Shown here: piece after piece, positions 25,297 through 36,074 of the stretch
Layout: the number at the start of each line of letters is the position of its first letter
Position numbering within the stretch: the first letter of the stretch is position 1
Assembly (NCBI RefSeq): GCF_000515415.1
Contig: NZ_KI911783.1
Coordinates: 6,993,831-7,057,830, forward strand
DNA: 64,000 nucleotides
Source: Bradyrhizobium sp. WSM1417
Lineage (GTDB): Bacteria; Pseudomonadota; Alphaproteobacteria; Rhizobiales; Xanthobacteraceae
Direction: 5' to 3'
The notes under the pieces: model-generated
The model's input: only the letters and a program-made list of their open reading frames with translations
Databases searched by the model: none
Told to the model about the DNA's origin: nothing
Position numbers and translations under genes: made by a program

Positions 25297-25845
25297 ATGA
25301 AAATTTTACATGTTGCCGCGCTGCTCGCGGCCGGACTGACGTTGCCGCAGGCGGCATTCGCGGGCCAGGCGGAGTACGCCGAGATGGTCGCGGCCCATGC
25401 GCGCGCCAACGGCGTGCCGGAGGCGCTGGTGCATCGCGTCATCATGCGCGAAAGCCGCTATCAGCCCGGCCTGGTCGGCCATGGCGGCACCATCGGACTG
25501 ATGCAGATCAAGCTCGCGACCGCCCGCGGGGTCGGCTACACCGGCGACGCCGCCGGCCTGCGCGATCCCAACACCAATCTCACCTATGCCGTGAAATATC
25601 TCGCCGGCGCCTATCACGCCGCCAATGGCGACCACAACCGGGCCGTTCGTTATTTCGCCGGCGGTTATTACTACGCTGCAAAGCGGCAGCGGCAGGAGGC
25701 CGTGCAGGTCGCCAACATAGGCGAGGCCAATATGGGCGCCCCTTGGCTCGAGCCGAACGGCAATCCGCAGCCGATATTCGGCGCCGCGCCGCACCGGAAG
25801 CTCGCCCAGCGCGTCCGCAACGCCCGGGCGCAGGCGCCCAAGTAA
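25297..25845 (+). CDS. Lytic transglycosylase, SLT family
   Basis: The start is ATG 25297, because the signal peptide (KILHVAALLAAGLTLPQAAFA) begins there. The 182-residue product has the SLT core: a catalytic Glu in MRESRYQPG, then GTIGLMQIK, LRDPNTNLTYAVKYLAG and the YFAGG segment. Such enzymes cleave peptidoglycan glycan strands in the periplasm with 1,6-anhydro product formation. It is one of two transglycosylases in the window, of different families. Confidence 0.9.
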   Translation: MKILHVAALLAAGLTLPQAAFAGQAEYAEMVAAHARANGVPEALVHRVIMRESRYQPGLVGHGGTIGLMQIKLATARGVGYTGDAAGLRDPNTNLTYAVKYLAGAYHAANGDHNRAVRYFAGGYYYAAKRQRQEAVQVANIGEANMGAPWLEPNGNPQPIFGAAPHRKLAQRVRNARAQAPK

Positions 25846-25913
25846 ACGCCCAAGTAAGCGCGGTTCCCACCAAGCGCGTTGACCACCCAGCCCTGCTGGC
25901 ATACATTAGAGCC

Positions 25914-26024
25914 GTTCCGAGGGGTGCTCCGAGGAGGAGCTGAGATACCGCTAAATGGGCAAATCCGCCCAGGACCGCGGTGACCCTTTGAACCTGATCC
26001 GGGTCATGCCGGCGAAGGGACAGG
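25914..26024 (+). ncRNA. TPP riboswitch (THI box)
   Basis: The conserved THI-box elements occur in order: GGGGTGC, GCTGAGAT, a variable hairpin, ACCCTTTGAACCTGATC and CGGGTCATGCCGGCGAAGGGA. The pyrophosphate-sensor and pyrimidine-sensor helices can be drawn. The element ends one base before the thiO start, so its 3' side (GAAGGGACAGGG) also contains the ribosome-binding site. Binding of thiamin pyrophosphate would therefore be expected to block translation of thiO, with possible effects on the whole thi operon. Confidence 0.96.
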
Positions 26025-26025
26025 G

Positions 26026-27051
26026 ATGTTGCAGACGACCAAGCGACCGGATTCCCCGGTATCCATCATCGGCGCAGGCATTGCGGGCGCCTGGCAGGCC
26101 TTGCTGTTCGCGCAGGCCGGCCACGCCGTCACCTTGCACGAGCGCGGTGACGCCGAAATGACCGATGCCACCAGCCATTGGGCCGGCGGCATGCTCGCGC
26201 CTTATTGCGAGGCGGAGGTTTCCGAACCGATCATCTCCAGGCTCGGCCTGCGCTCGCTCGACATCTGGCGGCGCGAATTGCCCGACACGCCCTTCAACGG
26301 CTCGCTGGTCGTCGCCCACCCGCGCGAGCGCAACGATTTCGAGCGTTTTGCCCGGATGACCGAAGGCCATCGCCGGCTCGATGCCGCCGGCCTTGCCGAG
26401 TTGGAGCCGTCGCTCGAAGGCCGCTTCCGCGACGCGCTGTTCTTCCCGACCGAGGGCCATGTCGAGCCGCGCCGCGTGCTGCCGAAACTGCACGAGCGCA
26501 TCCGCGCCGCCGGCGGCACCATCAAATTCGAGAGTGATGTCGCCGCGGCCGAACTCGCAAAACTCGATCCTAAAGGCATCGTGATCGACTGCCGCGGCCT
26601 TTCTGCGCGCGACGAGCAGCCGGAGCTTCGCGGCGTCAAGGGCGAGATGATCCTGATCGAAACCGCCGAGGTGCAGCTCGCGCGCCCGGTGCGACTGATC
26701 CATCCGCGCTGGCCGCTCTACGTGATCCCGCGCGAGGACAATCTGTTCATGCTGGGCGCGACCTCGATCGAGGCCGAGGACACCGGCGTCAGCGTGCGCT
26801 CGGCGCTGGAGCTGTTGGGCGCGGCCTATGCCGTCCATCCCGCCTTCGGCGAGGCCCGCATCGTCGAATTCGGCTCCGGCCTGCGCCCCGCCTTCCCCGA
26901 CAATCTGCCGCGCATCGGCATCCGTGACGGCACGATCAGCGTAAACGGCCTCTACCGCCACGGCTTCCTGATCGCGCCGGCGCTTGCCGAGCTGACGCTT
27001 AGCTTTGTCGAGCGCGGCCAGATCGACAATGAGGTGATGCAATGCGCGTGA
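26026..27051 (+). CDS. thiO: FAD-dependent glycine oxidase, thiazole synthesis
   Basis: The 341-residue product has an N-terminal FAD-binding Rossmann motif (VSIIGAGIAGAWQALLFA) and the D-amino-acid-oxidase fold. The late segment FGSGLRPAFPDNLPRIG and the C-terminal NGLYRHGFLIAPALAEL match ThiO. It oxidises glycine to dehydroglycine (iminoacetate), which ThiG uses to build the thiazole ring; this replaces ThiH in aerobes. It is the first gene after the TPP riboswitch and overlaps thiS by ten bases. Confidence 0.94.
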   Translation: MLQTTKRPDSPVSIIGAGIAGAWQALLFAQAGHAVTLHERGDAEMTDATSHWAGGMLAPYCEAEVSEPIISRLGLRSLDIWRRELPDTPFNGSLVVAHPRERNDFERFARMTEGHRRLDAAGLAELEPSLEGRFRDALFFPTEGHVEPRRVLPKLHERIRAAGGTIKFESDVAAAELAKLDPKGIVIDCRGLSARDEQPELRGVKGEMILIETAEVQLARPVRLIHPRWPLYVIPREDNLFMLGATSIEAEDTGVSVRSALELLGAAYAVHPAFGEARIVEFGSGLRPAFPDNLPRIGIRDGTISVNGLYRHGFLIAPALAELTLSFVERGQIDNEVMQCA

Positions 27052-27239
27052 TCGTCAACGGCGAGCAACGCGAGATCAATTCGGCCAGCGTCGACGCGCT
27101 GCTTAGCGAGCTCGACTATGAGGGCACCCATTTCGCGATCGCGCTGAACTATGACGTCGTGCCGAAGAGCCGCTGGGCCGAGACCGCGCTGAAGGCCGGC
27201 GACGAGATCGAGATCATCACGCCGCGGCAGGGAGGGTGA
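27042..27239 (+). CDS. thiS: Sulfur carrier protein ThiS
   Basis: The 65-residue protein has the ubiquitin-like fold pattern (MRVIVNGEQREI, FAIALNYDVVPKSRW, GDEIEIITPRQGG) and ends in the Gly-Gly needed for adenylation and thiocarboxylate formation. It delivers sulfur to ThiG for the thiazole ring. The start codon lies within the thiO 3' end, indicating coupled translation. No thiF is in the window, so activation must use an adenylating enzyme encoded elsewhere. Confidence 0.95.
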   Translation: MRVIVNGEQREINSASVDALLSELDYEGTHFAIALNYDVVPKSRWAETALKAGDEIEIITPRQGG

Positions 27240-27262
27240 GGATGGCGCGCTCTATCCAGGAG

Positions 27263-27378
27263 TCGTCCCGGCGAAGGCCGGGACCCATAGCCACCGTCCT
27301 TCATTGGGACGGAAGGTCTCTGCCAAGCTGCCCCAAGACAAATCACGCGGTATGGGTCCCGGCCTTCGCCGGGACGAC
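27263..27378. repeat. Inverted repeat, family D, inside the thi operon
   Basis: The arms GTCCCGGCGAAGGCCGGGACCCATA and their reverse complement near 27351-27378 could pair over about 115 bases. It separates thiS and thiG and resembles the elements at 37834-37936, 57219-57340 and 60371-60472. Confidence 0.75.
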
Positions 27379-27405
27379 AGTTGAATCTGAGGAGACACCT
27401 CGCAC

Positions 27406-28188
27406 ATGGTGACCTTCTACGGCAAAACCTTCCCCTCCCGCCTCCTGATCGGCAGCGCGCTTTATCCCTCGCCTGCGATCATGCAAGGCGCGATCCGCGC
27501 CTCGGGCTCGAACATCGTCACGGTGTCGCTGCGGCGCGAATCCGCCGGCGGCAAGACCGGCGATGCGTTCTGGAATCTGATCCGCGAGCTCGACGTCACC
27601 GTGCTGCCGAACACCGCCGGCTGCCGCAGCGTGCGCGAGGCGGTGACGACGGCCAAGCTCGCGCGCGAATTGTTCGCGACATCCTGGATCAAGCTCGAAG
27701 TCATCGCCGATAACGACACGCTGCAGCCCGACGTCGTCGGTCTCGTTGAAGCCGCCACCATCCTGATCAAGGATGGCTTTGAGGTGTTCCCCTATTGCAC
27801 CGAGGATCTTTCGGTCGCAAACCGCCTGGTCGATGCCGGCTGCAAGGTGGTGATGCCGTGGGCGGCGCCCATCGGCAGCGCAAAAGGCATCACCAACCGC
27901 GATGCGCTCAAGCTGATGCGCGAGCGGCTGCCCGACATCACGCTGGTGGTCGATGCCGGCATCGGCGCGCCGTCGCATGCGGCGCAGGCGCTCGAACTCG
28001 GCTACGACGCCGTGCTGCTCAACACCGCCATCGCCAAAGCCGCCGATCCCGTCGCCATGGCCAACGCCTTCCGCCTCGGCATCGAGGCCGGCCGCACCGC
28101 TTTTGAGGCCGGGCTGATGAACGCCCGCGATTTCGCCTCCCCTTCCACCCCTGTCGTTGGGACACCGTTCTGGCATGCAGTATCCTGA
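27406..28188 (+). CDS. thiG: Thiazole synthase
   Basis: The 260-residue (beta/alpha)8 enzyme joins 1-deoxy-D-xylulose 5-phosphate, dehydroglycine and ThiS-carried sulfur into the thiazole phosphate. Recognisable parts are [15 protein letters not shown], the imine-forming Lys in [41 protein letters not shown] and [15 protein letters not shown]. The usual SGLGTG-type wording differs slightly, as in related alphaproteobacteria. It follows thiS after a repeat and overlaps thiE by 14 bases. Confidence 0.95.
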   Translation: MVTFYGKTFPSRLLIGSALYPSPAIMQGAIRASGSNIVTVSLRRESAGGKTGDAFWNLIRELDVTVLPNTAGCRSVREAVTTAKLARELFATSWIKLEVIADNDTLQPDVVGLVEAATILIKDGFEVFPYCTEDLSVANRLVDAGCKVVMPWAAPIGSAKGITNRDALKLMRERLPDITLVVDAGIGAPSHAAQALELGYDAVLLNTAIAKAADPVAMANAFRLGIEAGRTAFEAGLMNARDFASPSTPVVGTPFWHAVS

Positions 28189-28783
28189 TCGCTTTTATCC
28201 CGTCGTCGACAGCCTCGCCTGGGTCGAGCGCCTGACCAAGCTCGGCGTCGGAACCATCCAGCTGCGCGCAAAAGACCTCGACGATTCGCAATCGCTGCAG
28301 ATGGTCACCGATGCGCTCGCGATCACCGCGGGCACGCAAGCCAAGCTGGTTGTGAACGACTATTGGCGCGCGGCGATCGTCGCCGGCGCGAAATATCTAC
28401 ACCTCGGTCAGGAGGACCTTGCCGACGCCGACCTCGCTGCCATCCGCGAGGCCGGCCTGTCGCTCGGCGTCTCCACCCATGACGAGGACGAGCTGGACAC
28501 CGCGCTCGCCGCCGAGCCCGACTATGTCGCGCTGGGCCCGATCTTCTTCACCACGCTGAAGTCGATGCGCTTCGAACCGCAGGGCATTCCAAAAATCACG
28601 GAATGGAAAAAGCGCATCGGCCCCATCCCGCTGGTCGCGATCGGCGGAATCAAGTTCGAGCACGCCGCGGAGATCTTTGCCGCGGGCGCAGATTCCATCG
28701 CCGTCGTCAGCGACGTCACGCAGAACGCCGACCCGGATGCGCGGGTACGGCAATGGCTCGGCCTGTCCGCGGAGGTCGCGTGA
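28175..28783 (+). CDS. thiE: Thiamin-phosphate synthase
   Basis: The start is ATG 28175, within the end of thiG. The 202-residue product has the ThiE TIM-barrel motifs: [10 protein letters not shown] for pyrophosphate binding, [54 protein letters not shown] and VAIGGI. It couples hydroxymethylpyrimidine diphosphate with thiazole phosphate to make thiamin phosphate. Overlap with thiG implies coupled translation. Confidence 0.94.
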   Translation: MQYPDRFYPVVDSLAWVERLTKLGVGTIQLRAKDLDDSQSLQMVTDALAITAGTQAKLVVNDYWRAAIVAGAKYLHLGQEDLADADLAAIREAGLSLGVSTHDEDELDTALAAEPDYVALGPIFFTTLKSMRFEPQGIPKITEWKKRIGPIPLVAIGGIKFEHAAEIFAAGADSIAVVSDVTQNADPDARVRQWLGLSAEVA

Positions 28784-28800
28784 TGCGCACTCTCTCACCC

Positions 28801-30847
<2,047 letters not shown>

Positions 30848-30911
30848 GGGGGCACTCGCGGGATTCTGCGGCGCTGGCACGTGTCAGCGCCGCTAATTTC
30901 TGCCAGTCGAT

Positions 30912-31652
30912 TTAGCCCTTTTGCAACGCCTTGTAGATTTCTTTGAAGCCATCATAGTAACCTTCTCGAAAATCCGCATACTTAAGGTCGGCCAGAATTT
31001 CGGGGACGTCGCAATCTTCAAGGAGCGCAGGGAGAATTCTCAAATCACTTCCCGACAATTGCCTGCTCAGGAACGATTGCCACTCCTTCTTTGTCCATAA
31101 TGATCGCACAGACTGCTTGGACAAAAAGGCAATCATTATCTTCGATTTGCCCAAACCTTCGTTGATCTTCGATACAATCGAGTCCCCAACTTTGATTTTG
31201 TTCTCGTCAAGCCAACAACTAACACCCAAATTCTTTAGATCATCGTGCACCATACGTACCCAACCTTTGTCGACAGAGCTGTGACAAAGGAAAATTTCGG
31301 TTTCGGTGTCCAGTTTACCAAATTCGCCAAACATCCTGCGCTCATACAGGGTATCGCTGACTAGACTTTTTTCAGCCCAAAGCTCATGTATTTCCGACGG
31401 CTCAACATCCCATTCTTTGCTAAGAGCGTAATCTGTTAGTTTCCGCCAGATCTCTTCGCGACGCTTCTGTAACTCGTCTATCGTTGGCTCTCTGAGGAAC
31501 CTCATGGGGACGCCATACGAGCCTACGAAATCGACTGGATGACCGACATAACAAATGCCCATCTTCTGTGTCTCGTTGTCGTCGTAGTATAGGACACGGC
31601 CCTTATGACGACCGCCGAAAACGAACACAGGCCCGTAGTCCAGCTCATCCAT
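30912..31652 (-). CDS. TIR-domain protein
   Basis: The 246-residue product starts at ATG 31652 (GGGGAG upstream). Residues 1-55 form a small domain of unknown type (VFVFGGRHKGRVLYYDDNE, GVPMRFLREP), and residues 56-115 are helical. Residues about 119-235 are a TIR domain: EIFLCHSSVDKGWV, LGVSCWLDENKIKVGDSI, IMIAFLSKQSVRSLW and the likely catalytic Glu190 in WTKKEW. Bacterial TIR domains often cleave NAD+ in phage defence or act as effectors. The gene is clearly AT-richer than its neighbours, which suggests transfer. No defence partner gene is adjacent, so the role is open. Confidence 0.85.
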   Translation of the reverse strand: MDELDYGPVFVFGGRHKGRVLYYDDNETQKMGICYVGHPVDFVGSYGVPMRFLREPTIDELQKRREEIWRKLTDYALSKEWDVEPSEIHELWAEKSLVSDTLYERRMFGEFGKLDTETEIFLCHSSVDKGWVRMVHDDLKNLGVSCWLDENKIKVGDSIVSKINEGLGKSKIMIAFLSKQSVRSLWTKKEWQSFLSRQLSGSDLRILPALLEDCDVPEILADLKYADFREGYYDGFKEIYKALQKG

Positions 31653-31725
31653 GGTCGCTCGCTCCCCACCTTTCCCTAGACTATCCCCGTTCAAGCAAGG
31701 AGCACAACTATTGCGGAGGGTGGCC

Positions 31726-32301
31726 TTGGCCTCGGGTCTACAGATCAGGCGGACCAACAATTTGTTTCACACTTCGACTCACCGCCTCCCCGACCAACTC
31801 GTCCCCAACCTCCGCCTCGTCTTCGTCGGCAGCGCGGCCAGCACGCGTTCGGCCGAGCTCGGGCACTACTACGCCCATCCCGGCAACCGCTTCTGGCGCG
31901 CGATCCATGAGGCCGGCATCACGCCGCGGCGCTATCAGCCGGGCGAGTTCGCAAGCTTGCTCGAGCTCGGGATCGGCTTCACTGATCTGTCCAAGTCGGG
32001 CGCCGGAATGGATCACCAGATCGCGGCTGAGACGATCGACGTGCCGGGGTTCAGGGCCAAGATCGAAAAGTTTCGGCCGAGGACGATTGCGTTCACGAGC
32101 AAGAAGGCGGCGAGCTTATTTTACGGCAGGCCGTCGAGCGTGATTGCGCTGGGGCGGCAGCAGCGGGATGAGAGCTTGCCGGAGGTATTCGTGCTGCCTT
32201 CGCCGTCCGGCGCTGCGTCCGGGCATTGGACATTGGAGCCGTGGCACGATTTGGCCGAGTGGATCGGCAAGCTTCAGGAAAACGATCTCAACACCGGTTG
32301 A
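31726..32301 (+). CDS. Mug/TDG-superfamily DNA glycosylase with altered motif 1
   Basis: The start is probably TTG 31726, six bases after GGAGG; GTG 31720 and ATG 31651 are in-frame alternatives. The 191-residue protein matches mismatch-specific uracil/thymine DNA glycosylases (LRLVFVG, YYAHPGNRFWRAIHEAGITPR, GIGFTDLSKSGAGMDHQI, late LPSPSGAAS). Motif 1, normally GINPG with the catalytic Asn, reads GSAAS at residues 35-39, so that Asn is absent. It may use a different residue or substrate, as in hypoxanthine-type family 6 glycosylases. Its 3' end overlaps the convergent DUF4262 gene by 28 bases. Confidence 0.8.
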   Translation: MASGLQIRRTNNLFHTSTHRLPDQLVPNLRLVFVGSAASTRSAELGHYYAHPGNRFWRAIHEAGITPRRYQPGEFASLLELGIGFTDLSKSGAGMDHQIAAETIDVPGFRAKIEKFRPRTIAFTSKKAASLFYGRPSSVIALGRQQRDESLPEVFVLPSPSGAASGHWTLEPWHDLAEWIGKLQENDLNTG

Positions 32302-32759
32302 TACGTTCTGAGACTCACATCGTACCCCGCTTCCCAAGGAAACCGCCCCTCGCGATCCGGCCATACGATCTGAAGGCAGGGAAACGGCCGCAGCAATCTT
32401 GCATAGAACCAGATCGCCGTGCCGAGATAGGCTTCGTAGGCCCTGAGCGGCACCTCGACGAAGCAGACCTTACGCTCGAGCGGAAGGTCGTCGCAGACGT
32501 CGCCCGCGACGTAGCGCCGTCCCGCTGCGGCTCGGTCGCGAACGGCGTTGATGACGGCGCAAGCGTCTTTGGAGTCGAGCCCGAACAAGACGAGTTCGGC
32601 GTGCGCGTAGTTGAGGTAGAGGCCGATCGAGAAAACATAAGCCGGGGTCTGCGCCTCGGCGGCGATACCCATCAGGTGGCAGCCGTGTTCCCGAACGTTG
32701 CGGAACAGTATCTCGTCGGGAGCCCCGTCCGGCTCGGGCCATACGAAACTATCCAGCAT
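32274..32759 (-). CDS. DUF4262 domain protein
   Basis: The start is ATG 32759. The 161-residue product matches the DUF4262 pattern: VREHGCHLMGI, YVFSIGLYLNYAHAELVLFGLDSKDACAVIN and a late FLRPFPCLQIVWPD-type segment (LLRPFPCLQIVWPDREGRFPW). These proteins are soluble and widespread in proteobacteria and actinobacteria, with no known function. The end overlaps the DNA glycosylase gene on the other strand. Confidence 0.8.
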   Translation of the reverse strand: MLDSFVWPEPDGAPDEILFRNVREHGCHLMGIAAEAQTPAYVFSIGLYLNYAHAELVLFGLDSKDACAVINAVRDRAAAGRRYVAGDVCDDLPLERKVCFVEVPLRAYEAYLGTAIWFYARLLRPFPCLQIVWPDREGRFPWEAGYDVSLRTYQPVLRSFS

Positions 32760-32849
32760 GGGCGGGTCTCGGACCTCAGGTTCGCGGGGTGGGTGAGCGC
32801 AGCGTAACCCACCACCTCGCGTCTGCAAACGACATCCTTCGCAGCCCCC

Positions 32850-33287
32850 TCACCCCGCATACGCCTTGTCCAGATCCGCAATCACGATCTTTCTCATCTG
32901 CATCATCGCCTGCATGACGCGGTTCGCCTTGCTGCGGTCGGGGTCGCCGAGGTAGCGGCCGAGCGCTGATGGGATCACCTGCCAGGACAGCCCGAACTTG
33001 TCCTTGAGCCAGCCGCAGCGGGATTCCTCGCCACCGTCGGCGGTGAGCCTGTCCCAGAAATAGTCGACTTCCGCCTGCGTCTCCACGCTGATGAAGAACG
33101 ACACCGCCTCGTTGAACTTGTATTGCGGCCCGCCATTGAGCGCGTTGAAGCGCTGGCCTTCGAGCTCGAACACCGCCATGAAGTCGCTGACGGTCTCGAC
33201 CCTGGCGTTGGGGAACACCGATTTGTAGAAGGCGACGGCCTCCGGCACGTTGTTGTCGAACCAGAGAAACGGCGTGATGGAGGTCAT
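32850..33287 (-). CDS. VOC-family protein (PhnB/3-demethylubiquinone methyltransferase-like)
   Basis: The start is ATG 33287. The 145-residue protein matches the PhnB-type glyoxalase/bleomycin-resistance fold: ITPFLWFDNNVPEAVAFYKSVFPNA, QRFNALNGGPQYKFNEAVSFFI, EVDYFWDRLTADGGEESRCGWLKDKFGLSWQVIP. The catalytic metal ligands cannot be assigned with confidence, and the 3-demethylubiquinone name in databases is not supported by biochemistry. It stands alone. Confidence 0.87.
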   Translation of the reverse strand: MTSITPFLWFDNNVPEAVAFYKSVFPNARVETVSDFMAVFELEGQRFNALNGGPQYKFNEAVSFFISVETQAEVDYFWDRLTADGGEESRCGWLKDKFGLSWQVIPSALGRYLGDPDRSKANRVMQAMMQMRKIVIADLDKAYAG

Positions 33288-33519
33288 GAACGGATATCCT
33301 TTGCCTCGGGCGGGCGCGCGGCGGGCGCCGATGTTCCAAGGACGAGGCAGGGAGGGACGTTCCGCCATGGACGTGGAATTTTTCAACCCCGACAGCGCGC
33401 CAGCAAAAAACGAGATAGTCTGTCGGAATCCGCGCCGGTCGTTCGTCCTCTGGACGCAAAGTGCTGAACCGAATACCTCGCTGGCATCGTGATCTGTGAG
33501 GGGCGTGCTGCCGCGCCCC

Positions 33520-33606
33520 CGTCATTGCGAGGAGCCCTTGCGACGAAGCAATCCAGACTGTCTCCGCGGCGACAGTCTGGATTGCTTCGCTGCGCTCGCA
33601 ATGACG
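33520..33606. repeat. Intergenic palindromic repeat, family B
   Basis: CGTCATTGCGAGGAGC...AAGCAATCCAGACTGTC and inverted GACAGTCTGGATTGCTTCG...CTCGCAATGACG end 17 bases before the GST start. Confidence 0.88.
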
Positions 33607-33623
33607 ACGAATGGAGACCCCAA

Positions 33624-34286
33624 ATGCCTCCCACCATCACCGCCTTCGCAAACTCGCCCGACCGCGGCAAGGGCCAGGCGCGCGACATGCGGCTGCGCTG
33701 GGCGCTGGAGGAAGTCGGCCAGCCTTATGATGTCCGCCTGGTGTCGTTCGCGGCGCTGAAGGACCCGGCCCATCTCGCGCTACATCCGTTCGGGCAAATC
33801 CCGACCTTCGAGGACGATGACCTCGCCCTGTTCGAGTCCGGCGCGATCGTGCTCCATATCGCGGAGCGCCATGCCGGGCTGCTGCCGACGGAGCCGAACG
33901 CCCGCGCACGCGCGACCGCGTGGATGTTTGCCGCGCTGAGCACGCTGGAGCCGCCGATCGTCGAGCTCGGGATGGCCATGCTGTTCGAGCGCGACAAGAG
34001 CTGGTACGCGGAGCGGCTGACCATGCTCAGGGATCGCGTCCGTGTCAGGCTCGGCGATTTGTCCCGCCACCTCGGCGATGCCGACTGGCTCGACGGTGCG
34101 TTCAGCGCCGGCGATCTCATGATGGTGACAGTGCTGCGCCGGTTGAACGCGTCAGGCCTGCTGGACGAATATCCTGATATCGCCGCCTATGTCGCCCGCT
34201 GCGAAGCGCGGCCCGCGTTCATGCGCGCTTTCGACGCGCAATTGGCGATATTCACCGCTGCATCGAAGGGTTCGCAGGACCCTTAG
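33624..34286 (+). CDS. Glutathione S-transferase family protein
   Basis: The start is ATG 33624 (GGAGA upstream). The 220-residue product has the N-terminal thioredoxin-like domain (ARDMRLRWALEEVGQPYDVRLV, HPFGQIPTFEDDDLALFESGAIVLHIAE) with the usual ES for glutathione binding, then an all-helical C-terminal domain. Such enzymes conjugate glutathione to electrophiles or reduce peroxides. The N-terminal PDRGKGQARD replaces the usual catalytic Ser/Cys site. It ends four bases before the convergent SDR gene. Confidence 0.87.
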   Translation: MPPTITAFANSPDRGKGQARDMRLRWALEEVGQPYDVRLVSFAALKDPAHLALHPFGQIPTFEDDDLALFESGAIVLHIAERHAGLLPTEPNARARATAWMFAALSTLEPPIVELGMAMLFERDKSWYAERLTMLRDRVRVRLGDLSRHLGDADWLDGAFSAGDLMMVTVLRRLNASGLLDEYPDIAAYVARCEARPAFMRAFDAQLAIFTAASKGSQDP

Positions 34287-34290
34287 CGCC

Positions 34291-35019
34291 CTAGAGATCG
34301 AAATTGGTCGGCAGCATCACCACGTCGCGAATGGTCATGCCACGCGGCCGCGTCAGCATGAACATCACGACCTCAGCCACGTCGCTGGCCTCCAGCAGGC
34401 TTCCGGAGTTCCTGGCTTCCTTCAGCTTCTCCGGCGGCCAGTCCGCCAGCAGGGCGCTGACGACGGGGCCGGGCGAAATCGAGCCGACGCGGATGCCGTG
34501 CTTGAAGACTTGGCGCCGCACCGTCTGCACGAAGCAGTTGACTGCCCATTTGGACGACGCGTAGACCGGCTCCCATGGCGTCGGAAAATGCGCCGCCAGC
34601 GAGCTCGTGACGATGATGTCGCCGGTCCCGCGCGCGATCATGTGCGGCAGCACGTCGTGCACGTTCTTCATCACGACGTTGACATTCAGGTTCAGCATCC
34701 GGTCGATCGCCATGGTATCGGCATCGACCAGATCGCCACCGACATATGTGCCGGCATTCGCATGCAGGATGTCGAGCTGCCCGGCCTGCTCCAGAACGCG
34801 CGGCAGCAGCGTTGCACAGTCCTTTGGGTCCAGCAGGTCGACCAGCAGCGGGATCACGGCATCGCCGTGCTTGCTGCAGAGCGCGTTGAGCGCGGCCTCG
34901 TCGCGATCGACCATCACCACGCGCGCGCCCGCGGCCAACATCGCCTCGGTGCTGGCCAATCCGATGCCCGACGCAGCCCCGGTCACGGCCGCAACCTTGC
35001 CTTCCAACTCTCTCGCCAT
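34291..35019 (-). CDS. Short-chain dehydrogenase/reductase
   Basis: The start is ATG 35019. The 242-residue protein has the SDR signature: cofactor motif TGAASGIG, NAG in HANAGTYVGG, catalytic Ser in VTSSLAAHF, and YASSK with the catalytic Tyr and Lys. The later ISPGPVVSALL fits the classical group. It reduces or oxidises an unknown carbonyl/alcohol substrate with NAD(P)(H). It is convergent with the GST gene. Confidence 0.9.
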   Translation of the reverse strand: MARELEGKVAAVTGAASGIGLASTEAMLAAGARVVMVDRDEAALNALCSKHGDAVIPLLVDLLDPKDCATLLPRVLEQAGQLDILHANAGTYVGGDLVDADTMAIDRMLNLNVNVVMKNVHDVLPHMIARGTGDIIVTSSLAAHFPTPWEPVYASSKWAVNCFVQTVRRQVFKHGIRVGSISPGPVVSALLADWPPEKLKEARNSGSLLEASDVAEVVMFMLTRPRGMTIRDVVMLPTNFDL

Positions 35020-35191
35020 AGGGTCACCATCGCTGACGTCACGGGAATGCGCAGTATAACAATCCCGGGTGGCGTTGTCGGGGCAAACCAGCAACGATGC
35101 CGATCGTTCGCCGAGGGCGGCGGCGCACAAGGCGCGAGACTGTTGCAAGGGCGTCACTGCGGCGATACGACTTCGGCTTGAGGAGCCGCCC

Positions 35192-35887
35192 ATGCTGACC
35201 CTCTACTCCTATCCAGAGCTGTTCGGCGTCGCCGACAACAACGGCTACGGCCTCAAGGTCTATGCTTTCCTGAAGCTCGCGGGCGTACCGTTCGTGCATG
35301 AGCACGTGTTCGATGCCTCCGCCGCACCGCGCGGGCAGCTGCCCTATATCGTGGACGACGGCGAGACGATCGGCGACAGCGAGACCATCATCGCGCACGC
35401 GACCGCGAAATACCGCCTGACCATCGATGCAGCGCTAACTGCCGAGCAAAGGCGGACCAACCACTTCGTCACGCGCATGCTCGACGACCTCTATTGGGTG
35501 ATGTCGTATTCACGCTGGAAGGACGAGCGCTATTATCCCGCGTTCCGCGACGCCTTCATCGCCCAGCACAAGCAGATCGACGCGGCAGGATTCGAGAAGG
35601 CGAAAGCGTATAATGCGCAGCGCTACCATTTCCAGGGCATCGGCCGCTACACGCCCGAGCAGGCCTATGCGCGGGGGCTTGCCGATCTGCAGGTGCTGGC
35701 GGAGATCGTGCCGGCGGCCGGCTTCGTGCACGGCGCGGCGCCAACAAGCGTCGATGCCGGCATCTACGGCTTCATCGCCAACATCTACTACTTTCCAATC
35801 CCTACGCCGCTGAAGGCCTTCGTCGATGCACATGAAAACCTCGTCGCCCATTGCGAGAGGGTGCATGCGATGGTGACGGGAACGTAG
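35192..35887 (+). CDS. Metaxin-like glutathione S-transferase
   Basis: The start is ATG 35192 with GAGGAG upstream. The 231-residue product has an unusual N-terminal GST module (LTLYSYPELFGVADNNGYGLKVYAFLKLAGVPF, GQLPYIVDDGETIGDSETIIAHATAKY) resembling metaxin/FAXC-type GSTs. The helical C-terminal part includes RMLDDLYWVMSYSRW. The usual catalytic Cys/Ser region is replaced by FGVADNNG. These proteins are widespread in proteobacteria with no firm reaction assigned. Confidence 0.8.
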   Translation: MLTLYSYPELFGVADNNGYGLKVYAFLKLAGVPFVHEHVFDASAAPRGQLPYIVDDGETIGDSETIIAHATAKYRLTIDAALTAEQRRTNHFVTRMLDDLYWVMSYSRWKDERYYPAFRDAFIAQHKQIDAAGFEKAKAYNAQRYHFQGIGRYTPEQAYARGLADLQVLAEIVPAAGFVHGAAPTSVDAGIYGFIANIYYFPIPTPLKAFVDAHENLVAHCERVHAMVTGT

Positions 35888-36074
35888 TTGTAGGGTGGAC
35901 AAAGCGGAATCGTGCCCACCGTGTCTGCAAGGCGATCACATGCCTCATCCATAGGAGGCTGCGAAGAGGTCGTGTCGAAAGATCAGTGCGGGCGGAAGGC
36001 GCCCTTCTCGATTGCGCGTAGCCTTGATCTACGGTACCTTGAAGCTGTTTCAGCGCAATATTTGGAGACCTTCG

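Noticed and set aside
30848..32301. Thoeris-type or other multi-gene TIR defence system
   Set aside because: Only a single TIR gene is present; the divergent glycosylase is not a known partner.
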